A stretch of DNA of 64,000 nucleotides from Vitellaria paradoxa (GCA_019916065.1 CM034236.1:57130690-57194689); one strand, 5' to 3'. Shown: positions 1 to 13,390, numbered from the stretch's first letter. Notes: a model not told the origin generated them from the sequence alone. Program-made: numbers and translations.

Positions 1-870
1 GGGTGGTATATCCCAAATAACCTTTCTAGTCACAATTGCATATTCTGTTTTGTTAGTTTCTTTTTGGGGGTTTGATTTGGGTTCCATTTCCTCGTTTATC
101 TTCTCTTTGCCTTCTTGAATATCTTTGCCCCTAATTTGTTCTTTATAAAATTATTTGCTTTATGTTGACGTGAAACTGACCTTGTTTTCCACTGCAGCCA
201 TTGCATGAAGTTCCTTAGTGCAACTTTCTTCCTCTACAGTCTGTCCTTTGTTGCTTTCATTTTCATCATCCCTTTCAATTTCTATACAAACCTATTTGAT
301 AGATATAAATTGAATATGGTGAACAAAACCATAAAAATAATTAATGTGGAAAAAAATTGCATGACTTTGGGTGGTATATCCCAAATAACCTTTCTAGTCA
401 CAATTGCATATTCTGTTTTGTTAGTTTCTTTTTGGGGGTTTGATTTGGGTTCCATCTCCTCGTTTATCTTCTCTTTGCCTTCTTGAATATCTTTGCCCCT
501 AATTTGTTCTTTATAAAATTATTTGCTTTATGTTGACGTGAAACTGACCTTGTTTTCCACCGCAGCCATCGCATGAAGTTCCTTAGTGCAACTTTCTTCC
601 TCTACAGTCTGTCCTTTGTTGATTTCTTTTTCATCATCTTTTTCAATTTTGATACAAACCTATTTGATGGATATAAATTCAATATAGTGAACAAAACCAT
701 AGAAATAATTAAAGTGGAAAAAAATTGCATAAGTTTGTGTGATATATCCCAAATAACCTTTCTATTCACAATTGCATATTCTATTTTGTTAGTTTCTTTT
801 TGGGGGTTTGATTTGGGTTCAATCTCCTCGTTTATCTTCTCTTTGCCTTCTTGAATATCTTGGCCACTAA
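1..870 (-). repeat. 368-bp tandem array at the 3' side of the RBB1-like gene
   Basis: Positions 1, 369 and 737 start the same sequence (GGTGGTATATCCCAAATAACC or a close variant), giving a 368-bp period and about 2.4 copies before the window edge. Each unit carries a 111-bp exon (659-549, then 291-181) ending in EEESCTKELHAMAAVENK and a strong GTCAGT donor. It also carries a copy of the end of exon 14. In the left copies that exon-14 segment follows an AG that would break the frame, so it is probably intronic there. The array continues past the edge. Confidence 0.85.
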
Positions 871-3800
871 TTTGTTCTGTAGGGCAATCAATAGCTGGAG
901 TCTCATCCCTGGAGCTTTCTTCCTCAATGTTGGTCTGATTGGTTTCAGACAATCTTCTTTCACTTATATCTTCAGCCACAGATTCTGGTGCAGATTCAGG
1001 GTTTTCACCATGTTCAACTGATTTGATATTCTGTTCCATGGTGATAGATATTCGTTAATAAAAGGCACAATGTGATCTAAAGTCTAAAATATGAAGATAT
1101 ACATTGAGGTGGTGTTTAGTTGTTCCATTAATGTGTAACATGTATCTATAAGTGCTCTCCTGGATATCTTCTGAATGCATAATAAGTTGATGGATAGAGA
1201 GTTCGGCGTATATTTGCTTTGGTAGCAGGAAATACTTCTTCAAATTCTAACACAATCTTATTTGATTACCTATTAAGGAAAGCAACAAACATTTTACAGA
1301 AGTGCTCAGAAACTCATTTCAAGTGTTCTATGTTAGGTTGATTCAATTTTTTATTTCCCATATGTTTGTATCATCAATGGAGGAATCCACACTGCTTGTC
1401 CAAATCATATAAGGTGGTGAAAAAGTGAACTTTCTTACTTTTAACTTCTCAACAAAAGGCATAGAGAATGGGGAAATGAGTCAAGCTGTTATTACCGTTT
1501 CTGGGAGACCACTGATGCTTTTGGCTTTGGAAGTGAGAGTCTGACCTCCACGACTATGACCTTCTGCCTGAAGTTCAACTGTTGCCTTCTCTATTTGGAT
1601 ACTTTCCTTTGAGGCACCTTCATAGTTTTCAGTGGAGTCTTCTTGTTCCAGGATAGCTATTTTGGTTTCTATACTTCTACTGTATCCTTCCACCACTTTA
1701 GAGGCCTCATTGATTTCCATTTCCCATTCAGATTTTTCATTTTGTAATCCTATATCTGACAACTTTTCATCCTCTGAAGTCTTCAATTCGCCAATCTCAG
1801 TCCAATTGTCTATTTCACTGGTGTTCGCACTCTTAAAAAGTTCCACATCTGATTCACTTGTATTTTTTTCATTGTTCAGCTCTGGAAGTGGATACAATTC
1901 TTTGTTGTTAGCTGGACCACCATTTGCACACCCCTTAATATCTGCCGACCCCCTATTTTTTGGATATGTTGATTCACCCTCCATTTCCATTATGTTCTCT
2001 TCTGTTGTCTCTGCAACTAATGAAGTTTCTGCTTTGCTGAATGAGATCTTATCTTTCTCAGGAGCCTCACCTCTTTGCTCATTCACTTCAGCTGTCACGA
2101 ACTTCTGTTCTTGTGTGGAAAATGCCCCGAGGTTTTGTTCTGCTGTGTCATCTGTGGATGTCCCAGCAGTGGCAGTTTCTGTTTGATCTTCTGTTTTAAT
2201 TAAGGCATCATGAGGTTCATGATTCCCTTCTGGTTTTGTCCTTCCTGCTGCTTCATGTACCCCATGCTTTGTTGCAGTTGGGTTCTCTTCGTCCTCATTC
2301 TCATCCAAGTTGGAGCTTTCTTCAGGTTTATTTTTGCTGTTGATACCACTTGACCCATTCTCAGTTGTTTCAGCCGGTTGTACATCCTTCTTTTCAGAAA
2401 CTAGGTTGGAACTCTCTGTCTGCATTATGTATTCTGCTTCAGCTTGCATTAATATTGTCTCTTCTGCCACCAAGATAACCTCTGAGTCCTTTTTCTCTAA
2501 AACCTCCTTCTCTGATATCTCAGGCACGGTGGAGTTTTCAATAGAATCTAAATTGCTTTCATTTGGCACATCAGATCCTCTAGTACTCCAAGTATTTGGG
2601 CCCTGATTTGGTTTTGCCTCCTCCTTTGAGGCCTCATCTTGTGTTTCATCCAAGGGACGTGTGGCCTCAGGTGTCTGCTCCCTGCATCCTGTGTTTGACT
2701 TACAGACCTGCTAAACAGAGAACTTTAAGTTGACAATCAAGAGAGGAGATTTATCTGTTAGAAAGTGTTGTCTCATGTTCATATTCTACTTTTAGATGGG
2801 TATACCTCATCTTCTGATCCTGCTGAATTCCTTTTGTCTTCTTTCAAGCTTTCTTTAACTATTTTCTCTCCAACCAATGAGGAAGGGAGGTCTGTGGTTG
2901 CACTTTCCTCCATGTTCATACTTGTTCTAGCAGCCATATACCTCTCATTGCCCTATATAACAAATGTACATTTAGTATATAAAAACTTAACAAGATGGAA
3001 ATTTGATGAATAGGGTAGTTAACTTTTGAAGCTTTCCATGTTCAACTTTACCTCATCTTTGTAGGAGCATTCCACAACTGCTTTTTCTTCAAAGTAGTCT
3101 GCTGACTGGATGTTGACACTGTTCTTCACAATCTGTTCTGCAGTGTCCTGGACACCATGGTTTGTCTTGAGTACCTTTGACAGATTGACATCCATTTAGG
3201 CTCCATTTGTTCAGATAATATTTAAAATCAGGAAAGGAATGAATTAATGATGTTGGCTTAGGCATGCATTAGATGACAACTAGGTCTCAAAAAACCTTGC
3301 ATATGGGGCTCTCATTTAGGCAAGCTTTGATGGCTTGCTTCAGGGCAAGGAAACTTCAAGAAATGGGCTCATCTAGCATATTTCTAAGAAGCAATGGCTT
3401 AACGTAAAAGGTGTGCATTTTCTCTCCCTCATACAGGAGGACAATGCCTCGTCAACAAATTTTTCAGTTTACATTTGTTATTTTTTAGGAGTAACTAGTT
3501 TTTGTGTTGCATTTTGCTTCCTTCCAGTAGTGCTGGTGATAGACTGCAGGCTTTGCCCCTCCTCTGTCTCCACATAGGCAGGAGTCTTGTCGACTTGGCT
3601 GCATTTTTATTTTTGCTTCTTCCAACCATGTTTTCAATTCCTTATATTAGTAGGTGGTATAGAATGTCAACTGTGTTTCCTTCTTATTACGATGCTAATA
3701 TAAACTTAGAGTGTCTTTTTTTAAGTATCTAAATAGGTTTTTAAGCTGCGTTTTTTTCATTATTCTATCCATCTCTGCATCTCTCTCAAAAATTAATTAA

Positions 3801-6800
3801 AGAAACAATTAACTTTATTCTATAACTTACCAAAAAAAAAAAACTTTATTCTATACTATTTGTTATAGTTATATACATTTTTTTCTGTGACTATAATTAT
3901 TGGAAGAATCATTTCCTTTACTGAAATTTTGTGCTTTGACCTTTGAAATATTGCTTAACAATGTTGATGTGGCATCCATTGCCAGCTATATTTAAAAATT
4001 AAATCTCCATCCATTCCTGTGTTTTCTTCTCTCCTAGCCTTTGTTTTGTAAGCTACTGTAAGTTTTCAGATACTGAATGGTTGTGGTGCTATCATGCCAG
4101 CATGCCGAGGGTTTAAGATAGAGGAAGAGTACAATGAGGTTTCTGAGAAATCAAGCTTATTTTGATGAATACTTCTTGCACTTGAAATATAGGATATTGG
4201 AATTTCTATGTTGCATGTAGTGATCTATATTTATATTGTTATTTAGTACACAAATTAATCTAGATTTGAAACTGAAGGGAGACCAAATTGTATTGTAAAA
4301 TCCAAAATGAGCAGAATATTAAAAAAAAAAAAAACTGATGTAATATCAATGCTTCAAATTCAACGAACTAACCTTTGTATCAGGTTCATTTTCCTCTATG
4401 ACCTCTTCATGAAAGCATTCGTTTTTGGTTTCTTCTTGTGCTGCAAACTTGTCATTTGCTATACCATCTTCCTCTTTGGTTTGTAGTCCAACATTTGCAC
4501 TTCCATCAGCTGTTTGAAGTACCTCAGAAACCTATTCAAGACGCGGGCCTTTGTGTTAGCAAAGAAAGACTTAAATCTCAGAAAAGATGTTTATATAGTT
4601 ACCTCTTGGTTGGGCATCTTTGTCATGGCATCTTCTTTAGAACTCTCAGTTTGTAATTCTTCTCCAGCAGACACTGTATTCCAGTCCGAAACTTTGTGTT
4701 CATCTGCTAGAACTTTTTCTTCACTGCACTCCCCTTCACTAGTTATCCCAAGTTCCTTTCCCATCTGTTCAGGAGAGAAAAATGTGTAAACCACAGGTAT
4801 GGAAGAAAACTTCCTCGAACATTGTGAATTGGGTATCTAATAGGCTTTTTTGGTGTTGGGGGATTGGCTTATGTGACCAGATCATTCTGTATCTCCTTAG
4901 ATATAGTGATCTTTCTTTCTCTTGGAATCCTGAGACTGTCAACACAGAGGCCAATTTCTTAGCCAAGAGTGATATGAACTCCAGGAAATGCTTTTTAAGA
5001 GATATTTTGCAGTGACAAGTTTGTGTTCTATCCCTCCTGTTGCGATCTCCTTTTTTTTTTTTTTAACTTATTCTTCTTGTTATAAAAATCTTATTTTACA
5101 ATTTATTTATTTATTAATTATCATTATTATTTTACAGAAAAGAGTATTTATAGAGTATGTGAGAAGCATAGGCTAAAAAAAGCTTCGAATTTTCTATGCT
5201 GCTAACCTCAGGTTTGCACTTTGCCTCCATTTCATTTTCTTGAGAGCACTTTTTTACGTCATCACTTGTGGATTTTGGTGACTGATCTGTAATAGTGTCT
5301 CCTTCGCTTTTCGTTGCTTTTTCTGTGTCTTCACCCCTGTCAGCTGTCTTAGGATCCTCAAAGTCCTGAAACAGTGCATCCAAATGAGCGATTGTAATAT
5401 GGAAGTAGAAAAAAAGATTAAGAAGGATATCCGATTAAGTTATCCATGTAGCTCAAAGAGACCTCATTGTTTATGAATTGGTCATTGACAATCTTTGTCT
5501 CATAAGATGTTTTGAATCTCTGATCTCTGCTATCTGATTCAGATGTTGCTTCCTCAGAACTGTTTGGTCTGTTTTTATTATCTCGCTCATGATGATCTGC
5601 TTCTTCTCCACTGCATAAGCGAGTGGCGTTCGTGACAGGAACATCTTCCTCAACTGTACATTTCTCATTGTCATCACCTGAATCAGATGTTACAGGTCTG
5701 TGAATTTCCATGTTTGCATATGTGCACAGATGCTTTCATTTCATTCATGCGTTTTTTTTTTTTTTTTTCCTGATAGATGTAATAATTTTGGAAACAAGAC
5801 TGCAGTCATGCAAAACAAAGAGAAAAGAATGACAAAGACATGGCTAATCTCCCGGAACAATCCTTCATGTAGTTTTGTACATAAGATTGATGTGTAAGTT
5901 TTTAGAATACTCACTTCTTGTTACGTGGAACATTTTGTCAGCAGCTCTCTCTTTCTGTTCCCTCTCTTCTCCTATGTTTTCTGCAGTGCTCATCTCCTTC
6001 AATTCCTCTTTTGTATTCAGTTCGTAATCCTTTCCAAGTGTATCAATGTTCACTGCTTCGGTGGATGTATGCTGGAAAATGGTACTACTCTCTGGATTCT
6101 CACTCACTTTATTTGGCTCATCAACAATGTTTTCCTCCTCCTCAGGAACTCGAAATGCTTCATTGACTTGGTCACTTGATTCTGATGTGGAAACTTCATC
6201 ATGCTTTTCACCTTTCACTTGTATTGTTTCTTCTATAGGTGGATAGGTGACATATATATCATTGTCAGTCTTGTTCAGCATCTCAACTCCTGCTCTTCTG
6301 TTTTTCTCATCCAAGTCAGCTGTTGAGGGATCCTGCATTGGGAGCATTTCAACAGAAGCTTTTTCTTTTTGTTTGTTCTCTTCTTTTGTGTTTTCTCCAT
6401 TATTGATCTCCTTCAATTGCTCTTCAGAGTTCAGTTCAGAAACCTTCACAAGTTCATCTATATTTGCTGCCTCTCCTGTGGATATATGCTCTAAAATTGA
6501 ACTCTTAGGATTTTTGCTTGCTTCATCCGTTTCATCAACATGCTTTTCCTCTTCCCTTGGAACTTCAAATCCTTCATAAACTTGGTCCCCTGATTTTGAT
6601 TTAAATACTTCATCTTGCTTTTCACCTTCCACTTGTACTGTTTCTTCTACAGGGAGATGGGGAACATCTAAATCATTGCTATTCTTGCTTGGGATCTCAA
6701 CTTCTGCATCTAGGTCAATTGTTGAGAGATTCTGCATCAGGAATACAAAGTATCAGTCATAACTTGAAAGATTTACATGGAAATAATTATTCACCTCACT

Positions 6801-9800
6801 GAAATTGGAGAAGCGTCAGAATTTCAAAATTTCTTTAATTCTTACCTTTTCTTCTGGATTTTGCTTGTTTATATCTTCAGAAATTATTGTTTCATCATTT
6901 CTTGTTTCAGGGATTCCAACTAATCTTTGCTCCTTGACATCGATAATTGTTTCCACATATTCACTGGGGACATTTGTTTCAATCTCCTGAGAAGTTACTT
7001 CCAATGGAGTTTCAGTTGAAGTCACATTTTTCATCTTTTTGCTTGAGCCAATTATTTTTTGGTTTCCCCCCTCAAATTCCATGCTTGAGTTCTCTCCAAG
7101 ATTCCCACTTGCATCTAGTCCTTCATTTCCTAAGCTTGTGCCCTCTGCTAGGGCAGTAATTGATGAATCCTTGGTAGCTTCATCACATTTTGCTGCCTCT
7201 TTTGCTTCATGATTATCCGGACATGCTGTTTCTTTTGAAGTACAGCCAACTTTAACGCCATCACACAACATTTTGTCTGCCTTATCATTCTTCTCATCCT
7301 GTAAGCCACTTAATTCTTCTGCGATATTCAGTTGATCCCCTGATTCTGGTATAGATTCTTCATCTTGCTTCTCACCTCCCACTTGTACTATTACTTCTAT
7401 AGGGAGATGGGGGACATCTAAATCATCGCTATTCTTGTTTGGGATCTCAACTTCTGCATCGAAGTCAACTGTTGAGAGATTCTGCATCAAGAATTCAAAG
7501 TGTCAGCTATAGCTTGAAAGCTTTACATGGAAATAGCTATTCACATCATTGAAATTGGAGAACTATCAGAATTTCAAATTTTCGATAATTCTTACCTTTT
7601 CTTCTAGAATTTGCTTGTTTATATCATCAGAAATTATTGTTTCATCGTTTATTGTTTCACGAAGGATTTCTTCAAGGATTCCAACTACTCTTTGCTCCTT
7701 GACATCGGTAATTTTTTTTGCATCTTCATTGTGGACATTTGTTTCAATTTCCTGAGAAGCAACAACTTCCAATTGGGTTTCAGTTGAAGTTACATTTTCC
7801 ATCTTTTTACTTGAGCCAATTATTTCTTGGTTTCCTTCCTCAAATTCCATGTTTGAGTTCTCTCCGAGATTCCCACCTGTATCTAGTCCCTTCTTCCCTG
7901 GGCTTGTGTCCTCTGTTAGCACAGTAACTGATGAATCCTTGGTAGCTTCATCGGAAACTTCGCATTCAATTGCCTTTTCTGTTTCATGACTATATGGACA
8001 TGTTGTTTCTTTTGAAGTACAACCATCTTTGACGCCATCCTGCAAGCCACTCAATTCTTTTGTGATATTCAGTTGGTCTATTGATTCTGATACAGATACT
8101 TCATTTTGCTTTTCACCTTCAACTTGTATTGTTTCTTCTACAAGGAGATGGGGGACATCTAAATCATTGCTATTCTTATTTGGAATCTCAACTTCTGCAT
8201 CTAGGTCAACTGTTAAGAAATTCTGCATCAAGAATATAAAGTATCAGTTATAGCTTGAAAACTTTGCAAGGAAATAATTTTTCACCTCATTGAAATTGGA
8301 GAACTGTTAGAATTTCAAATTTTCTATAATTCTTACCTTCTCTTCTGGAATTTTCTTGTTTATATCATCAGAAATTATTGTTTCTTCATTTCTTGTTTCA
8401 TGAAGGATTTTTTCTGGGATTCCAATTGGTCTTTGCTCCTTAACATTGGTACTTGTTTCCACATCTTCATTGGGGACATTTGTTTCAATCTCCTGAGAAG
8501 CTACTTCCAGTGGGGTTTCAGTTGAAGTCACATTTTTCATCTTTTTACTTGCGCCAATTATTTCTTGGTTTCGCTCCTCAAATTCCATGCCTGAGTTCTC
8601 TCTGAGATTCCCACCTTCATCCAGTCCCTCCTTTCTTGAGCTTGTATCCTTTGTTAGCATTGTAACTGATGAATCCTTGTTTGCTTCATTGCATTCTGCT
8701 ACCTCTTTGGTTTCCTGATTATCTAGACATGCTGTTTCTTTTGAAGTACAACTATCTTTGACGCCATCACACAACATTTTATCTGTTTTTTCATTCTGCT
8801 TATCCTGCAAGCCACTCAATTCTTCAATGATATTCAGTTGGTCCCTTGATTCTAATATAGGTACTTCATCTTTCTTTTCACCTTCCACTTGTACGGTTTC
8901 TTCTACAAGGAGATGGGGGACATCTAAATCAATACTATTCTTGTTTGGGATCTCAACTTCTGCATCCAAGTCAACTGTTGAGAGATTCTGCATTAGGAAT
9001 ACAAAGTATTAGCTATAGCTTGAAAGATTTACGTGGAAATAATTATTCACCTCATTGAAATTGGAGAACTGTCAGAATTTCAAATTTTCTATAGTTCTTA
9101 CCTTTTCTTTTAGAATTTGCTTGTTTATATCATCAAAAATTATTGTTTCGTCGTTTCTTGTTTCCTGAAGGATTTCTTCAGGTATACCAATTGGTCTTCG
9201 CTCCTTGACATTGTTAATTTTTTCTGCATCTTCATTGGGGACATTTGTTTCAATCTCTTGAGAAGCTACTTCTAATGTGGTTTCAATTGAGGTCATATTT
9301 TTCCTCTTTTTACTTGAGCCAATTATTTCTTGGTTTCCCTCCTCAAATTCCATGCCTGAGTTCTCTCTGAGATTCCCACCTGCATCTAATCCTTCCTTTC
9401 CTGAGCTTGTGTCCTCTGTTAGCGCACTAAGTGATGAATCCTTGGTAGATTTATCGCATTCTGCTCCCTCTTCTGTTTCTTGATTGTCTAGACATACTGT
9501 TTCTTTTGAAGTATAGCCATCTTTGACGCCATCGCACAACATTTTGTTTGCCTTATCTTTCTCCTCAGCTTGCAAGCCACTCAATTCTTCTGTAATATTC
9601 AGTTGGTTTTCTTCGGTATTCTTCTTCACTCTTCCATCATCAACTAAGGGTGATTGCAAAAAATTATCATCCTTAGCGATGGATTTTGTGACAAAATTCA
9701 CACCAGCAACCACAATATCATTTGCTTGCGTGCTTTCTATTTTTTTCAAGGTTTCAACGGTTTCGGGAGGTTTACTAATCCAGGATTCAACTTTCTTCTT

Positions 9801-11809
9801 TTCTTCTAGGGCGATGTTGGCTGTAACATCCGAAAATTTACTTGTAAACTCTCTGTCCTCCACTTCTCTTTTCTGCACAGTTAAAAACAAAAAAGTAAAT
9901 GTCTTACTTTCGGTCTTGAGGTAAATAGTTTTCTACAAGGAAATAGTTACGTTGTGTTGGATGTAGGATTTATTAAGCGAAATGAAATAAATTTTCTTTT
10001 GACCGATATATATTCATTTTCTTCTCATTTTTCTAACCCAATCAAAAAATAAAATAAATTTAACGTCTCCTATTTGATCACATATTATGATATCAAGTAT
10101 GTTCTCTCTCTCTCTCTCTCTCTATAGACGTTCTTGATTACTTTTGAGATACATTATCCACTTTTAGATTGGATAATAAGTGAAGCTATTTAAAATATTC
10201 GATTTTGGATGTCTTTGGACATGATATTTGAGGATTTAACAGAATATGTGGATCTATATGGAATTGGATTGCAGAAAAGCATTTATGTACATCCTTGGGT
10301 AGTTTGGCTTTAGCGGTGCAAATTAAAACTCTAGTGAGCTGAGCTTAAAGTTAGAGCACTCCAGATTCACACCATTAAATATGAATGATTATGATTCTAT
10401 TCTTAACAACGGGCCTCACATTAGTGAACTTTTATGTTGAAAAGCTTTGACATTTGTAGTAGAGCTTGAAAGGCCCAATAAACAGAGCTGTCGTTATATA
10501 AATTGAAAAGTTTATTTTTGTCTATCCTGTATGGTTTAGCCAAATGTGAATTCTTTTTTGACTTTTGTTGAGAGTATGACAGTTTAGTTCAGAGGAGTGT
10601 GTTTTTCTGTAGGTTGACATTTTCTTAATGGCAGCTATCCTTCATTTTGTAAATAAAATTGTTTCTATTTATAAAAAAAAATAAAAATAAAAATTGATTC
10701 TTGGACATTTCCAAGAAATAAATGTAATATTCAGCCCTTTTTCTTACTGTTGGCACTGAAAACAATTTAAAGACGTTTAATTATAATTGCTTAGGATATA
10801 TTTGGAAGAAGGAACAAAAAAACAGGTTGATGTGTTGAGCATGCAAATGCATGCAAGTTTATGTCCAACTCATTCAATCCGTCCCATGATTCCCATCTTT
10901 AAGATCACATAGAAAGTTAACTAGATGGATGTTTGTAAACATCAGAATTAGTATACTTTCAGAAGATAGTTAAGAGTAAAGAATCACTGTCTAAAATCTT
11001 GAATACTGTAAGCAAAAAGCAAATTCGTTCTTTTTTTCCTCTCTTTCTTATCGGTTAATTAGGGGGAACAACGGGTGGTAACCTGGTTGTTCTGACGGTA
11101 AGAAGAGGTGGTAAAACCTTACATAATTTGTAAGGCTTGGAAATTCAAGTCCGTATTGAAAGCAATATTTGAACCGTGTAATATTGTTTATTAATAAACC
11201 AGAAGCTAGCATATGTTAAAAAATATATATATATTTGTGAGGAGAACTTAACCCTTTTCTACTGGGAAAAGTATAGATGGATAAAAAAGAATTGTATCTT
11301 TTTGAACTGGTTCTAAAACAAACCGTTAAGTGCTCTAATAGGATGTAAAGATAGAAGACCCTGGATGTTTTATCATCCGCATTCTGTAAACTGAACTTTT
11401 GATTTTGAAGTATGAATAAAGGGTTTTGTTAACTCTGTGGTTTCTGAAAGTTTACTTCGAAGAATTTTTGTTGTACGTAAGGCAGGATTTGATGTACTAA
11501 CTTCTTGATGCTGCAAATAAGTGGGCAGCTGTGGGTATTCATCATGAGTGTCATATGATCTTGCTTACACATCAATATGTTCCATTCAAGAAAATTCCTG
11601 AGTCTTCAAAAGCTAAATTTCAGTCTTTGCATAGACAAGATCATCAGAATTTGACATATATGTTCAGTTTCAGAAAAAATATCTTAACGATGCATGCTTG
11701 TGGTGCTTTCTTTTATAAAGATGTCATGAAAATCAACACAGTGTGAACCATGGGAAGTGTTGCTTACCGTTAGAGATATGGGATCTGGAGTATCTTCCTC
11801 TGCAGCCAT
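1..11809 (-). CDS. RBB1: Large acidic repeat protein, probable RBB1 homologue (3' part off the left edge)
   Basis: Minus-strand gene. Exons in transcript order: 11809-11768, 9872-9102, 8987-8337, 8222-7596, 7481-6846, 6731-5915, 5677-5463, 5365-5207, 4764-4603, 4531-4373, 3174-3052, 2952-2806, 2707-1496, 1030-758, 659-549, 291-181. They join in phase to about 2070 residues with no stop. All junctions are GT-AG and phase 0 except exon 6/7 (phase 1). The weakest acceptor is at 3175. The start reads MAAEEDTPDPISLT; its ATG has A at -3 and G at +4. An out-of-frame ATG lies 7 nt upstream. The protein is hydrophilic, very rich in Glu, Ser, Thr, Asn and Lys, and built of repeats; I see no catalytic motif. 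RBB1 (At5g40450) is a very large plant-specific protein implicated in vacuolar bulb formation. Identity rests on size, composition and gene order, not on an alignment. Introns include one of about 1.2 kb (3175-4372). Confidence 0.65.
5915..6731 (-). repeat. Exon 6 with an internal two-fold repeat
   Basis: Exon 6 (272 codons plus one base) contains two related halves. The first has VEETVQVEGEKQDEV, EVPREEEKHVDE and SELNSEEQLKEI; the second has IEETIQVKGEKHDEV, RVPEEEENIVDE and YELNTKEELKEM, about 140 residues later. The exon starts like the ~750-bp units but its body differs from exons 3-5, so it looks like a diverged, internally doubled unit. Its GTGAGT donor leaves phase 1 and fits the acceptor at 5677/5678. 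Confidence 0.8.
6731..9610 (-). repeat. Tandem exon duplication array (about 750-bp units) in the RBB1-like gene
   Basis: Exons starting at 8987, 8222, 7481 and 6731 all open with the same sequence (NLSTVDLDAEVEIP-type) about 740-765 bp apart. The flanking introns are also alike, each beginning GTAAGAATTATAGAA or a close variant and ending in TGCAG. The second half of exon 2 (9102 to about 9610) matches the second half of the next three exons, with shared blocks such as GGNLxENSxMEFE and SQEIETNV. Each repeated exon is a whole number of codons in phase 0, so unit gain or loss preserves the frame. Confidence 0.9.
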
Positions 11810-11830
11810 TTCTCATGCAGAAGTAAATTG
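11768..11830 (-). promoter_or_regulatory. Start region of the RBB1-like gene with an overlapping upstream ATG
   Basis: The main ATG at 11809 is in strong context (AGAAATGGC). A second ATG at 11816 in another frame overlaps the first exon and is in a weaker context (CTGCATGAG), so leaky scanning may occur. The first coding exon is 42 nt and ends at a GTAAGC donor. Confidence 0.45.
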
Positions 11831-13390
11831 GAATCAGTTGGAAGCTGTCTGAAGAACTTTCTGTCTGAACTGCCAAAATGAGGTTAGGACATGTTTACTT
11901 GTTAAATTTCTTGTAATTTTGAGTTGAGAAAATTCAAATTTTTGAGTAATTAGTTTAGAATCTGTAATGATGTCTTGATAAAGTATGTTGCTAAAGTAGG
12001 CACAAACTGACAAAATGCCACTTGTTTATGTGCTATTATTTCGTTGAGTTGGCAGATCTATAATGGTCCTACTGAATGACATCCACATGTCTTCACAAGC
12101 CAATGCAGCTTTAGTGAAATTACACATCTAACGTGTCTCCACTAACTGGGAGAAACAGCTAGACTGCCAGCAGCGTTTTTTTTTTTTTTTTTTTTAAAGG
12201 CAAGAAAAGCTGTGTTATGGGGGTAATCGTTCGTTTTCGGAATATCGTCTTTGTTCACTTCGTATCAGCAACTGTAAAATTACCTTGAGGCTCAACAATC
12301 CTTACCAGTGGTTATGCTTGTACATTCTTTTAAGTGATAGTATGGGGCATAATTTAGTAAAACCATAGAAGTTTGAACGTGGGTAGTAGCAAGATTTGAA
12401 ATTGAATCCCTGAAGAATGATAGTTAGCTTAAATTGTATCTAAGAAAGATCCTTGGAAAGTATATCTAGATAAGTCTTGGAAGTGTGATTGTGCATATAG
12501 TATGCTATGGTATTTTAGGCTATGAAAACTTTCTAGCGTATGTTGCTTCACTTTTTGAGAGGAATATTCACTCTGCTTCTTGTACAAGGGCACTTCTGTC
12601 ATCTCCAGTGCCATTTTGAATTAGTGGAAGTTATCAATTCAAGGTCAGCTTTAATGGTCCGAAAGCAATGAATTATGAGAAGAACAAATTGGAGATTAAG
12701 ATGGCTGTAACTTGGTTGGTTTGGGAGTAAAGTCCAAATTTTATTTTCTTCCACGATAATGATTGTGATATCTGTAGACTTTTTATTTTTTAAGTTGATA
12801 CCCATCTTGGGCTTAATCTATATGATCAAATAAATGGTTCTTAGGGTCAGAATTTGCCACCGTAGAGGGTCCCAATGTTGGGTGTGTGAGATGTTTTTTG
12901 TTTATTTTTTTTCTTGCTGAATATAATGACATAGGGAATATTAGGTACTAAGAATTGTTTTTTACTTTACTGTCAACTAGTATCTTGCTTCATAATTTCC
13001 ATTCTTTATAAAAGAATAGACTTTTATATTATGCCCGTAGCTGTGATTGGGTGGTCCTTGATTCCTAATTTTGTCTTTAATTTTTGATTAGTAGTTAGCG
13101 AGTACACTTGCTCTTGATCACATAATTTGAAAGCCGATCTAAAACAGAAATGATAATATTTGAAAAATATAAAATTGAAAGTACTGTCAGAACATTTTTA
13201 AAAAATATTTAATACATATTAGTTAAAACTTTAAATATATTTTGTATAAAATACTAAATAGAACACATTCGTTTTTTAATTTTCTCATGCAAAAATGCGA
13301 TAAGACTATATTATTCTTTGCATAATTTTGTATAATAATTTATTACATAATTATTATATTTATCAATAAGTGATTGTAGCATGATTAGCC
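11831..13390. other. Intergenic spacer, RBB1-like 5' side
   Basis: Presumed promoter and spacer upstream of the RBB1-like gene. It is AT-rich, with a poly-T run near 12178-12195. The open frames seen (for example 12429-12614 minus and 12599-12805 minus) are short and lack recognisable content. No clear core promoter element is distinguishable. Confidence 0.4.

Noticed and set aside
205..854. Two 93-residue hydrophobic plus-strand frames (205-486 and 573-854)
   Set aside because: They are the antisense of the 368-bp repeat in the RBB1-like gene; similarity between them simply reflects the tandem duplication.
1632..2606. Plus-strand Ser-rich frames opposite the RBB1-like exons
   Set aside because: Antisense shadows of Glu/Ser-rich coding sequence. 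Similar shadows at 5918-6579, 6947-7159, 7718-7927 and 9277-9924 were dropped for the same reason.
11060..11200. Possible tRNA-derived SINE (GGGTGGTAACCTGG ... AAATTCAAGTCCG)
   Set aside because: Box A and B matches are poor, and there is no 3' tail or target duplication.
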